Below, piece by piece: positions 7,536 to 17,200 of a stretch of DNA of 42,224 nt. The notes under the pieces are model-generated. The model had not been told where the DNA came from, made no database searches, and worked only from the letters and a program-made list of their open reading frames with translations. Source of the DNA: Bacteroidaceae bacterium (GTDB taxonomy: Bacteria > Bacteroidota > Bacteroidia > Bacteroidales > Bacteroidaceae); the NCBI GenBank assembly GCA_017650105.1, contig JAGCFO010000035.1:1-42224 (forward strand), in the 5' to 3' direction. Each line of letters starts with the position of its first letter. The first letter of the stretch is position 1. The position numbers were made by a program, and so were the translations under genes.

Positions 7536-9680
7536 ATGATTACATTCCGACTTCAATACTTCACCCATTGGGGCGAGAATCTTGTCATCCGTCTTGAGGG
7601 ACAAGAACACATTATGGACAACGACGGGCAAGGAAACTGGTACATCACCCTGCCCGTTCCGCAGAGCAAAAGCATAGCCTACACCTATGCCGTGATAGAA
7701 AACGGGAAGGAAACCCGTCATGAATGGCGCGAGCACACGCAAGAGTTGCCCTCGGGCACCGATGCGATGATTTTCAACGACAGCTGGATTGACCGCCCCG
7801 CGGCACCCTTCTATGCCGAAGAATTCTCGCACATCGTGGGCGCCGATAAGGTAAGTCGCTGGCGCGGAGCAGGCGTCGCAATACCCGTTTTCTCACTCCG
7901 AAGCAAGAAGAGCTTCGGCATCGGAGAGTTTGCCGACATCCCCCTCCTCGTCGACTGGGCTGAAAAGACAGGCATGAGCGTCATCCAGCTGCTGCCAATC
8001 AACGACACCACGATGACAGGCACGTGGAAGGATTCCTATCCCTACAACGCCAACTCCACCTTTGCCCTCCATCCCGCTTACATCAGGCTCGAAACCGTCG
8101 GACATCTCTCCGACAAGCAGAAGATGAAGGCTTTCGCCGAACTGCAGAAGGAGCTGAATGCCCTTCCTCAGCTTGACTACGAGCGCGTTACCAAAGCCAA
8201 GTGGGAATACTTGCGTCTCATCTACGCCGAGAAGGGGGCCAAGACGCTCTCCTCTCCCTCGTTCCGCCAATTCTTCGAGACAAACGCCTACTGGCTTCGT
8301 CCCTACTCCGTATTCTGTTTCCTGCGCGACAAGTTCGGCACACCCGACTTCAAGAAGTGGAAAGGAGTGAAATACAGCGAGTCGCTCATCGACAGCATGG
8401 CTCCCACAGCAAGCGAGTTCAAGGCTCCCCTCGCTCCCGAGAAGGCCGACGTCGCATTCCACATGTTCATCCAATTCCACCTACACACCCAGCTGAAGAA
8501 ATCAGTTGACTACGCTCACGCTCACGGAGTGGTGCTGAAGGGCGATATTCCCATCGGCATCAGCCGCACAAGCGTGGATGCGTGGGCTTATCCGCATCTC
8601 TTCCACATGAACGGGCAGGCGGGAGCTCCCCCCGACGCTTTTGCTGCCGACGGGCAGAACTGGGGCTTCCCCACCTACGACTGGAAGGCTATGGAGAAAG
8701 AAGAATATCGATGGTTCCGTCATCGTTTCCAGAAGATGAGCGACTATTTCGACGCCTACCGCATCGACCATCTGCTGGGCTTCTTCCGCATCTGGGAAAT
8801 CCCCACTCGCTACAAGTCGGGCTTGCTGGGACATTTCAATCCTGCTATGCCCTACTCGGCAGAGGAAATTTGCAACCGACTCGCGCTTTCTAAAGAGGAG
8901 TTGGAGGCTCTCTCAACGCTCAACGTCAATCACAAGCCAGAAACCGACGTTCTTTTCGTACAGGACGAGTATCGGGCTGGGTACTTCCATCCTCGCATCT
9001 CCGGCAATCAGGCGCCTTGCTTCAGTCAACTGAACGATTGGCAGCAGAAACAGTACGAGCAGTTACACGAGGAGTTCTTCTATCATCGTCACAATGACTT
9101 CTGGGCAGCAAAGGCTATGGAGAAACTGCCTGCGCTCATCGATGCTACCGACATGCTTGTGTGTGGTGAAGACTTGGGCATGATACCAGCTTGCGTGCCT
9201 TCCGTGATGCAGCGTCTCAGCATACTAAGCCTCGAGATTCAGCAGATGCCCAAAGATGTGGGTGTTACCTTTGGTGACCCCTCGAAGTATCCCTATGACA
9301 GCGTTTGCACAACCTCGTCGCACGATATGTCAAACATCCGAGCCTGGTGGGAGGAAGACAGAGAACTCACGCAAAAGTATTGGGAACAGATGTTGCATCG
9401 CACGGGAGAGGCACCCGCTGTCTGCGAGCCTTGGATTTGCAAAGAAATCATCCACGCTCACATGACCAGTCCGTCCATGCTTGCTATCCTTCCTCTTCAG
9501 GATTGGCTGGGAATTGATGCAACGCTCCGTTACGCCAACCCAGCAGAGGAACGCATCAACGTGCCTTCAAATCCCGACAACTATTGGCGCTATCGCATGC
9601 ACCTCACTCTTGAGCAACTCAACGCTGCTGACGCCTTCAACGATGAAGTGAGGGAACTTGCATGCCGTCCACAAGAGTAG
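7536..9680 (+). CDS. malQ: 4-alpha-glucanotransferase, GH77, DPE2-like
   Basis: A 714-aa cytoplasmic amylomaltase that transfers glucan segments between maltodextrins. Residues 1 to about 95 form a beta-sandwich resembling a CBM20 starch-binding domain (WGENLVIRL ... GNWYITLP ... YTYAVIENG). The GH77 core follows. The nucleophile is D411 in FDAYRIDHLLGF, the acid/base is E545 in VCGEDLG, and the transition-state aspartate is D597 in SSHDMSNIR. The 134-residue gap between D411 and E545 is far longer than in small bacterial MalQ and fits the DPE2-type insertion. Many Bacteroidetes homologues have two N-terminal CBM20 domains, and only one is seen here. No upstream in-frame extension restores a second one. 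It is followed after 25 bp by the sulfatase gene and may be co-transcribed with it. Confidence 0.93.
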   Translation: MITFRLQYFTHWGENLVIRLEGQEHIMDNDGQGNWYITLPVPQSKSIAYTYAVIENGKETRHEWREHTQELPSGTDAMIFNDSWIDRPAAPFYAEEFSHIVGADKVSRWRGAGVAIPVFSLRSKKSFGIGEFADIPLLVDWAEKTGMSVIQLLPINDTTMTGTWKDSYPYNANSTFALHPAYIRLETVGHLSDKQKMKAFAELQKELNALPQLDYERVTKAKWEYLRLIYAEKGAKTLSSPSFRQFFETNAYWLRPYSVFCFLRDKFGTPDFKKWKGVKYSESLIDSMAPTASEFKAPLAPEKADVAFHMFIQFHLHTQLKKSVDYAHAHGVVLKGDIPIGISRTSVDAWAYPHLFHMNGQAGAPPDAFAADGQNWGFPTYDWKAMEKEEYRWFRHRFQKMSDYFDAYRIDHLLGFFRIWEIPTRYKSGLLGHFNPAMPYSAEEICNRLALSKEELEALSTLNVNHKPETDVLFVQDEYRAGYFHPRISGNQAPCFSQLNDWQQKQYEQLHEEFFYHRHNDFWAAKAMEKLPALIDATDMLVCGEDLGMIPACVPSVMQRLSILSLEIQQMPKDVGVTFGDPSKYPYDSVCTTSSHDMSNIRAWWEEDRELTQKYWEQMLHRTGEAPAVCEPWICKEIIHAHMTSPSMLAILPLQDWLGIDATLRYANPAEERINVPSNPDNYWRYRMHLTLEQLNAADAFNDEVRELACRPQE

Positions 9681-9705
9681 AAAAGTCAAGAGACAGCTAT
9701 CCACA

Positions 9706-11397
9706 ATGATTCCTCACTCGGTTTTAAGGTCCTCGTTAGTGCCTGTTGTCACAGGTCTTTCGGTAGCAGCTACGCTAACCGGATGTGCTGCCAAAGCAGG
9801 CACATCCGAGGAAAAGTCGAAGCCCATGAATATCCTCTATATCATGTGCGACGACCACTCTTACCAAACCATCAGCGCCTATGACCAGCGATTCATCCAC
9901 ACACCCAACATCGACCGAATCGCTGCAGACGGAGTAAGGTTCACGAATAGCTTTGTAGCAAACTCATTGAGCGGCCCAAGCCGAGCCTGTATGCTCACAG
10001 GCAAGCATAGTCACTCCAACGGCTTCACCGACAACACGGTAACGTTTGACGGTAGCCAACAGACCTTTCCAAAACTGCTGCAGAAGGCGGGCTACGAGAC
10101 TGCAATGATTGGCAAGTGGCACCTTGTCAGCCAGCCCACAGGCTTCGACTACTGGGACATCCTCATCGGGCAAGGTATGTACTACAATCCCGAGTTCATC
10201 TGCAACGGGCAGAAGGTGACGCGCGAGGGATACGCAACAAACATCACCACAGACTTGGCCCTCGACTGGCTTGAGAACAAGCACGACAAAAGCAAGCCCT
10301 TCTGTTTGTTGCTTCACCACAAGGCTCCACACCGAACATGGATGCCCGACAGCTGCGACATGGAGCTATTTAGCGATGTCTACTATCCGCTGCCAGAAAC
10401 TTTTTGGGATGATTACGCTGGACGTCCCGCAGCTGCGGCTCAGGAGATGCATATCCTTCACGATATGGATCTCGTGTACGACCTGAAGCTAGCAGACAAG
10501 GAGCATGAGATTCACGGGGGAGGGCTTGAAGATTGGGGACGGACAATGTACTCCACACTCTTGAGTCCTAATCAGAAAGCGTTTTGGGACAAGCACTACG
10601 ATCCTGTCATCAAGTCGTTCAAAGATAGTTTCCTGCTCGCTGCGCCCAATGGAAAAGAAACCGTTATGTCACGTGCTAACGGGAGCATGATGGCTGATGC
10701 TCATCGCCTTGCTAAGTGGAAATACAACCAATACATGCGCGACTATCTGCGCGTCATCACATCCATCGATCGCAACGTAGGGCGCGTTCTCGACTATCTT
10801 GACGAGAAAGGGCTACTTGACAATACACTTATTGTGTATACCTCTGATCAAGGATTCTATATGGGCGAACATGGGTGGTTCGACAAACGTTTCATGTATG
10901 AAGAGTCATTCCGCACCCCTCTGCTGATGCGTCTTCCCGGAGGCATGAAGGGCGACATCAATGAGTTGGTTCAAAACATCGATTACGCTCCCACGTTCCT
11001 TGAGCTCGCAGGTGTTCCCGTTCCCGATGACATTCAGGGCGAATCGCTACTCCCGCTACTTAAGGGCAAACATCCAGCACGTTGGCGTAAGGCTCTCTAC
11101 TATCATTACTACGAATATCCTGCCGAGCATGCTGTCAGACGCCACTACGGTATCCGCGACAAGCGCTATAAGCTCATTCACTTTTACCCTTCATCGCTTG
11201 ACGGAGTTGACAACAAAAACGGATCTGACGACATCGACTGCTGGGAGTTATATGACTTGAAGAACGATCCCTCTGAACTTCACAACATCTATGGGAAGAA
11301 AGGAACAGAAGGCACTACGCGGCGTTTGTTGAAAGCACTCCACAAACTGCAAGTTCAGTACGACGCTCCCGAACTCCACACGAAGGAGAATCCTTGA
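9706..11397 (+). CDS. Serine-type sulfatase, predicted lipoprotein (S1 family)
   Basis: The ATG at 9706 is preferred over the upstream TTG at 9658. It gives a clean lipoprotein signal with lipobox LTGC (Cys near residue 27) and avoids overlap with malQ. The mature protein is an alkaline-phosphatase-fold sulfatase. Its metal ligands sit in NILYIMCDDHSYQ. The modification motif is S89-G-P-S-R93, the serine type, whose serine is oxidised to formylglycine by a radical-SAM maturase. Late motifs are YTSDQGFYMGEHGWFDKR and the following YEESFRTP. The overall pattern resembles arylsulfatases and 6-O-GlcNAc sulfatases used by gut or oral Bacteroidetes on mucin or glycosaminoglycans. The exact substrate is an inference. 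The maturase gene follows after 67 bp. Confidence 0.9.
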   Translation: MIPHSVLRSSLVPVVTGLSVAATLTGCAAKAGTSEEKSKPMNILYIMCDDHSYQTISAYDQRFIHTPNIDRIAADGVRFTNSFVANSLSGPSRACMLTGKHSHSNGFTDNTVTFDGSQQTFPKLLQKAGYETAMIGKWHLVSQPTGFDYWDILIGQGMYYNPEFICNGQKVTREGYATNITTDLALDWLENKHDKSKPFCLLLHHKAPHRTWMPDSCDMELFSDVYYPLPETFWDDYAGRPAAAAQEMHILHDMDLVYDLKLADKEHEIHGGGLEDWGRTMYSTLLSPNQKAFWDKHYDPVIKSFKDSFLLAAPNGKETVMSRANGSMMADAHRLAKWKYNQYMRDYLRVITSIDRNVGRVLDYLDEKGLLDNTLIVYTSDQGFYMGEHGWFDKRFMYEESFRTPLLMRLPGGMKGDINELVQNIDYAPTFLELAGVPVPDDIQGESLLPLLKGKHPARWRKALYYHYYEYPAEHAVRRHYGIRDKRYKLIHFYPSSLDGVDNKNGSDDIDCWELYDLKNDPSELHNIYGKKGTEGTTRRLLKALHKLQVQYDAPELHTKENP

Positions 11398-11464
11398 TAT
11401 GAGGCAACTGACATTAGCACTAGAGTAAACCAAAGAGTATTTAATCCCTAATAACCCTCCCTGC

Positions 11465-12688
11465 TTGCCCACAGTTCTACCCTTCTCCGCTGCTCAAAAA
11501 CTCACACGCCCTGCTAACTTCGCCACGTTGGTGAAGCCTGTAGGCTCTGCGTGTAATCTGCATTGTGCTTATTGCTACTATCTTGATAAGGCCGAACTCT
11601 ACAATCGACACACTCCGCGCATGAGCAGCGAGATACTCGAGGAGTATATCCGACAATACATCAAGTCCGTCCAGGCGCCTGTAGTCACGTTCTGCTGGCA
11701 CGGGGGCGAGCCTCTGCTTGCCGGACTTCCTTTCTACCGAGAGGCAATAGAACTGCAAAATAAGTATAAGGGAGAGAAGCAGATAGAGAACACGCTGCAG
11801 ACAAACGGCACTCTCATTGACTCGGAATGGTGTTCCTTCTTCCGCGACAACCATTTTCTCGTGGGGCTCTCGCTCGATGGTCCTCGTGACATTCACGATG
11901 CCTTCCGACTCGATAAAGGTGGGCATCCTACTTTCGAACGCGTGTTACACGCAGCGCAGCTGATGGCTACTCAACAGGTAGAGTTCAACATCCTCTGTAC
12001 CGTCAATGCTCGCTCTGCTGGACGAGGCATAGAGGTTTACCGCTTTCTGCGCAACCTCTCACCCTTCATCCAATTCCTTCCCGTATTGGAGCATGTCGAC
12101 TCAGAGAGGCGCATAGTGCCCCCCGGAACAGAAGGTTCTGTCCCAACGCCCTACTCTATTAGTGCCGCTGAGTGGGGTGAGTTCATTTGCAGCGTCTACG
12201 ATGAATGGGTGCGAAATGATGTGGGACGCATCTTTGTCCAACTGTTCGACATCACTCTTGCCCAATGGTGCGGCTTACCTTCCACTCTCTGTGCTTTTTG
12301 CGAGACGTGCGGTGACGGGTTGGCTGTGGAGCACAACGGCGATGTCTATAGCTGCGACCATTTCGTCTATCCCTCTCATCGCTTGGGCAATCTGTTAACG
12401 ACTCCCTTGCGTGAGTTGTGGAGCGACAAGCGCCATTTCCGTTTCGGTGCCGATAAATATGAAGGTCTTCCAGGTGTGTGCCTCCATTGTCGTTATCTGT
12501 TTCTTTGTCACGGAGAGTGTCCCAAGCACCGCTTTGCCGTATCGGGCAAGGGCGAGAAAGGACTCAACAGCCTCTGCAAGGGCTACAAGCAGTTTTTCCA
12601 GCACACCGAGAATGATATGAAGCGCATGCGCCAACTGCTGTCGCAAGACCTTCCTCCCGCCCTTATCATGCAGTCCCATAAATCCTAA
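11465..12688 (+). CDS. Anaerobic sulfatase-maturating radical SAM enzyme
   Basis: A 407-aa cytoplasmic enzyme (anSME type) that oxidises the active-site Ser or Cys of sulfatases to formylglycine before export. The SAM cluster motif is C30-N-L-H-C34-A-Y-C37 in VGSACNLHCAYCYYL. The C-terminal SPASM domain, which holds two auxiliary iron-sulfur clusters, shows CETCGDGLAVEHNGDVYSCD and then the CLHCRYLFLCHGECPKHR cluster. There is no in-frame ATG before the SAM motif. The frame is open back to 11429, and TTG at 11465 is the only reasonable start. It lies directly behind a serine-type sulfatase, its natural client, and probably shares that transcript. Confidence 0.94.
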   Translation: MPTVLPFSAAQKLTRPANFATLVKPVGSACNLHCAYCYYLDKAELYNRHTPRMSSEILEEYIRQYIKSVQAPVVTFCWHGGEPLLAGLPFYREAIELQNKYKGEKQIENTLQTNGTLIDSEWCSFFRDNHFLVGLSLDGPRDIHDAFRLDKGGHPTFERVLHAAQLMATQQVEFNILCTVNARSAGRGIEVYRFLRNLSPFIQFLPVLEHVDSERRIVPPGTEGSVPTPYSISAAEWGEFICSVYDEWVRNDVGRIFVQLFDITLAQWCGLPSTLCAFCETCGDGLAVEHNGDVYSCDHFVYPSHRLGNLLTTPLRELWSDKRHFRFGADKYEGLPGVCLHCRYLFLCHGECPKHRFAVSGKGEKGLNSLCKGYKQFFQHTENDMKRMRQLLSQDLPPALIMQSHKS

Positions 12689-12715
12689 AACTTTCCTCCC
12701 TTCATATTATTCCTT

Positions 12716-12759
12716 CTTGGGAGAGAATCTCCCAAGCCTTTGAGAGAACTTCTCCCAAG
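12716..12759 (+). terminator. Three-part inverted repeat after the radical-SAM gene
   Basis: CTTGGGAGA (12716-12724) pairs perfectly with TCTCCCAAG (12728-12736) across a 3-nt loop. A second identical TCTCCCAAG lies at 12751-12759, so two mutually exclusive hairpins are possible. There is no T-run directly after either one, so a factor-independent terminator is uncertain. It lies 27 bp after the stop codon and is more likely a 3'-end stability element or attenuator-like structure. Confidence 0.4.
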
Positions 12760-13085
12760 AAAGAATAATCAGTTTTCGAGAAGGAAAAAATCAATATAGA
12801 AAAAGGAGATTCATAAGAGGATACTGATAAGGCTATCTTCTTCATGATGTAAAGGAGATATTTATCCAACTCATTTATACTCTCGCACAAATTGAAAACA
12901 AAAGGAAATTTGGATATACGAATATTGAAACTTGATAGTATTTTTTCAACAGTAAAGGAAAGCTAAACTTGAATTATCAAAACATTTTTTAATTGACCCT
13001 TCATTCTACCATAAATTTATTTTTTTTAACATTAGAATTACATCTTTTCTGTCATTCTTGTGTCATATAAACAAAAAGACGAAGC
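12760..13085. other. AT-rich spacer before the sigma-factor operon
   Basis: No credible gene is seen on either strand. The DNA is strongly A/T-rich with runs of T (12941-12946, 13020-13028). It must hold the promoter of the downstream sigma-factor operon, but I see no clean TTTG / TAnnTTTG pair at the right spacing. A variant promoter or ECF-type autoregulation is possible. Confidence 0.5.
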
Positions 13086-13592
13086 ATGAAAAGAGCTGAC
13101 ACCGCTGGAAAGTGCGTCGAAGTAGATCGACTGATCAAAGCAGAGCGTATGGATCTCCTCGGCTATGCTTGTTATCGACTAGGAAACATGGAAGATGCTG
13201 AAGATGCCGTTCAGGATGTCTGCTTCCGTCTCCATCTACGACTGAAAGAAAATGATCCTGAAGTAATCAACCCAAAAGCATATCTTTACCGTTCGTTAGC
13301 TAATCTCTGTATTAGGCGCAAACAAGAGAAAACGAATTTCGTACCCTACCCACCAGACAAACTACCCGAATTAATCGAGACAGAAGCTGAAGACTTTGAA
13401 CACGAGTATCAACGCATCGACCTTCTTTTGGCAGAAATACCCGAAGAACAAGCCGATGTTATCCGACTGAGATTCTATGGGAACAAGAGTTTCAAAGAGA
13501 TAGCTGATATTCTTGGACTTCCGCTTACTACTGTTAAGTCTCGATTCTTATATGGACTGGAAAAGATGAAACGAAAACTGCATATTTCCTAA
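13086..13592 (+). CDS. ECF-type RNA polymerase sigma factor
   Basis: A 168-aa sigma-70 family protein with only regions 2 and 4. Region 2 includes GYACYRLGNMEDAEDAVQDV, the core-binding and -10-recognition helix. Region 4 is a helix-turn-helix with IPEEQADVIRLRFYGNKSF, the following KEIADILGLPLTTVKSR, and a final basic helix. It would direct RNA polymerase to a small set of promoters when released from its anti-sigma factor. The gene is followed after 30 bp by a predicted anti-sigma factor and then an outer-membrane receptor, the arrangement of Bacteroidetes surface-signalling relays. The regulon is unknown and may be just this operon. Confidence 0.93.
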   Translation: MKRADTAGKCVEVDRLIKAERMDLLGYACYRLGNMEDAEDAVQDVCFRLHLRLKENDPEVINPKAYLYRSLANLCIRRKQEKTNFVPYPPDKLPELIETEAEDFEHEYQRIDLLLAEIPEEQADVIRLRFYGNKSFKEIADILGLPLTTVKSRFLYGLEKMKRKLHIS

Positions 13593-13622
13593 CATGTATC
13601 ACCCTTAAATTATACTATCACA

Positions 13623-14216
13623 ATGAACTGCAAAGAGTTTAGATTAAAAGTAACCGACCTATTTGATACGCAGGTCAATCCTCATACAAAAGCCGAGTGC
13701 GAACAACATATGGCCGAATGTGCCCAATGCAGGGACTATTACAACGGACTGACAGCTGTAACAAAACAGCTACAACCCAGATATATACTAAAGGGATTCA
13801 TAGACACAAACACTATAAGAATTCAGGAGGAAAAGACAACAAGAAATCCGTCTTCTCGGCGTTGGATGAAAGTCGCTGCTATGTTCGGAGGGATCATTCT
13901 TATAGGAGGAATTTCTTTGGCTGCCATCCATTTTGCTCAGAAACGACCAACGTTGTCTCCGCCTTCCGAAACCGTGTCCGTTCATTTCACAAACGTCAGA
14001 CTCGACAGTGTTCTTTCCGTTGTGGGCAAGCATTATAGACATACGGTAGTTTTCCGAGATAATGAACCACGCCAAGTGCAACTCATCATGACGTGGAATC
14101 CTGATGCAACGCTTACTGAATTCATTAACCGATTGAATTCATTCGACGGTCTTCATATAGACATCCATCACGACACCATTTTTGTAACAAAAACTAATGA
14201 GGGGAATGAAAAATGA
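13623..14216 (+). CDS. Membrane anti-sigma factor with zinc-finger and DUF4974 domains
   Basis: A 197-aa single-pass membrane protein. The cytoplasmic N-terminus holds a zf-HC2 type motif, H29-x3-C33-x2-C36 (HMAECAQC), the usual sigma-binding zinc site. One membrane segment follows (about residues 83-103, MFGGIILIGGISLAAIHF). The periplasmic part (about 120-195, starting VSVHFTNVRLDSVLSVVG) matches the DUF4974 fold found at the C-terminus of FecR-like regulators. That domain is related to secretin/TonB short N-terminal domains. The zinc finger replaces the usual FecR core here. The stop codon overlaps the next ATG (ATGA), which means translational coupling to the receptor gene. Inference: it senses the receptor and releases the sigma factor. 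Confidence 0.84.
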   Translation: MNCKEFRLKVTDLFDTQVNPHTKAECEQHMAECAQCRDYYNGLTAVTKQLQPRYILKGFIDTNTIRIQEEKTTRNPSSRRWMKVAAMFGGIILIGGISLAAIHFAQKRPTLSPPSETVSVHFTNVRLDSVLSVVGKHYRHTVVFRDNEPRQVQLIMTWNPDATLTEFINRLNSFDGLHIDIHHDTIFVTKTNEGNEK

Positions 14217-17200
14217 AACGCTTGATATTACTTCTACTTGTTGCAATAACTCTGAATAATAATGCACAAATTACCCACAACTTCTATAAAACACCACTTC
14301 TCGAAGCCCTACAAACTATCAATCAGGAGCAAACAGAATACTCCATCGATATCTTAACAGATGGATTAGACGGTTTACAGATTTCAACCCAAGTGAAAAA
14401 TCAAACTGTTCCTAATGCCATCAGGAAGATTTGTAAAGGACAACCTGTAAAAGTAACATCACAGGGAAAGACCATCACTGTACAGGCTCGCAGAAAACTG
14501 CGGGATTTACAACGGGAGATCAGATTAACTGGTAAGGTAGAAGACGGTTTCCTGCAGATTCCACTGCCCGAGGCAAGGGTATCTGTATTAACAAAAGATA
14601 GCACGGTAGTTGTAGACTCTGCCTCAATGACGCGTGTCTATGGAGCAAACATGCGTCTTATCGGAGCTTACTATGTTGCTTTAGTAAACGGAGGCGAGAA
14701 GGAGTACCTTGTCCGTGCACAAATGAAAGGCTACGATGACGTCTGGCAGCGAGTGCCCATCACCAACCTCACGAAAGAAGAAGTAACCATACCTACATTG
14801 AAGATGCACCGAATGCGAAAAGTGGATCTTGATGAGGTGGTTGTGACAGCAACTAGAATTAAATTCTTCTATCGCGGCGACACTCTCATCTACGATGCCA
14901 CCGCATTTCGTATGCCAGAAGGCTCTATGCTTGATGACCTCATCCGCCAACTACCAGGTGTAACGATGAATAATGACGGTGAAATCTTTGTCAATGGACG
15001 CAAAATCGATGAATTGCTGCTGGGTTCCCGCTCATTCTTCGGGGGTAACAAAAAGGTACTTATGCAAAATCTGCCCTACTATACTGTCAAGCACCTGAAA
15101 GTCTATGAAAAGCAGACAGATATGAGCGAAGCGCTTGGCTACGATGTGGAACCCCGCAAATATGTTATGGATGTCAACCTTAAAGAGGAGTACAGCAAGG
15201 GCTACATCGCCAACGTGGAGGCCGCCGCAGGAACAGAGAACCGCTGGCTTGGCCGCGCCTTTGCCCTCCGCTTCACAGATAGGACGCGACTAACACTACT
15301 CGGCAACGCCAACAACGTGAATGAGACGCGTCACATCGGAGAGTCTGGACACTGGACACCCAATAACATGCCACGCTCGATAATGACCACTCACAGTGCA
15401 GCCGCTGAAATAGCTTATTATGCCAAAGGAGACAAGCTGAAAGAAACGCTTCGAGCCGAGTTCACTTCACAAACCGACGAACAGACTTTGCGCCAGCGTC
15501 GCGAACAGTTCCTTTCAAGCAGCACACCCACCTCGCTTACCCAATCTTTCAGCCGACAGGGCAATCGACGGCTGAGCCTGCACAATAATTTAACCCTGAA
15601 GAATCCCACATGGATCTATAATGAGGCCGTATTCGAATATGTCCAGCGCGACGGCTCGTCCCGTTCTGACTTCGAACAGTGGGATGACAGCCTGACAGCA
15701 ACACTTCGCTCCGCCGGCATAAACAAAGGCACGACTTGGCGAGGCTATGTGAATGTACAGGGCGCTTTCAACATAGGAAAAAACCAGCGCATGACATTCT
15801 TTACCATCGTGGAGCACAACGAGGAAGCGTTACAACAATCCACCGCATACAAACAAACTCTCTTTTCTCAGGGGCAGGTAACGAGAAACCTTTACAACGC
15901 AGATGACATCAGCAATCGTAAGACTTGGGGAACGGCAAACATTTCCTACAAAAGAGAACTGGGCAATAGGTTCAACTTTTTTATCAGTGAGAGCGTGTCC
16001 TCCACGTCCGAACGCAAACACGACTACCTCTATCATCCCGACACATTGTTGCTCGTCTCGCAATTGGATGCTCTCGCTGCTATCACCGACCCACGCAATT
16101 CCTATAACAGCTACGGTCAGATTACCCAAAACTCCATTGGCGCAAGTCTCTACAGGACGGACACCTATCGTTATTCCGACGACAACCCCTTTACGATTCA
16201 ATACGATCGATTTAAAATCGGCATCAGCGCCCCTGTTCGTCAAGAACGACTGAGCTACCAGCGCGGCGCACTTGACACGCTGGCCAGTCAGACCACCTTA
16301 TTCCTCAATGCCTCAGCAAGTTTCCGCATCATGACACGAGACGGCAAGCATGATATCCGTTTCAATGTCAGCCACGACCGCCAAGCTGCAAGCCTGATGG
16401 ACCGCATCACCTTCCGGGATGACAGCCAGCCCCTCGTCGTTAAACTCGGGAATCCTAATCTCAACGGACAGGTCACGTCGAAGCTTTCCGGAAACTTCTA
16501 CCCTGGCTATGCAAACCAACAACGATATCACCTAAGTATCTCGTTCGACTATCACCACCGCGACGTGGCTCAAGCCGTCACCTATGCTCCCGTTACTGGC
16601 GTCTATACCTACCAGCCCATGAATGTTTACGGTGCCTACACCGCAAGCACTGCCCTCTACTTCATTCGTACCTTCGGCGAGAAGCGATTTTGGACAATGT
16701 CAACCAGTGCCGATGCCAGCCTGCACCACGACAAAGACCACGCCATGCTGGCAGGTGAAACTGAGAGTCACGTGAATACTGTGAACACACTTACCCTTCA
16801 CGACGAATCTTTTATCCAATACGAACGCAGCACACTTAACCTTCGTGCAACTGGTGATTTCAGCTGGCGGCACAGCGAAGGGCGTATGTTTGACTTTGCC
16901 GTACTCAATGTCCTTGATTATCGTTACGGCCTCACAGCCCGCTATACATTGCCGAAGATCAATACCACGCTAGCAGCAGACGCCACAATGTACAGCCGTC
17001 GCGGCTATGGAAGCACCGAACTGAATTCTGACGACTTTCTGCTTAATGCCTCTATCAGCCAGCCGTTCCTGAAAGACCGACTCATTGCTAGGCTTGAGTC
17101 TTTTGATCTCCTTCACCAGCTCAACACCACGCAGTACATGGTCAACGCCCAAGGACGCATTGAAACGTGGTATCGTTCCCTCCCTCACTACGTCATGCTG

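Noticed and set aside
9658..9705. TTG start giving a 16-residue longer sulfatase
   Set aside because: It overlaps malQ and puts a charged stretch before a lipoprotein signal. ATG 9706 gives a proper signal peptide.
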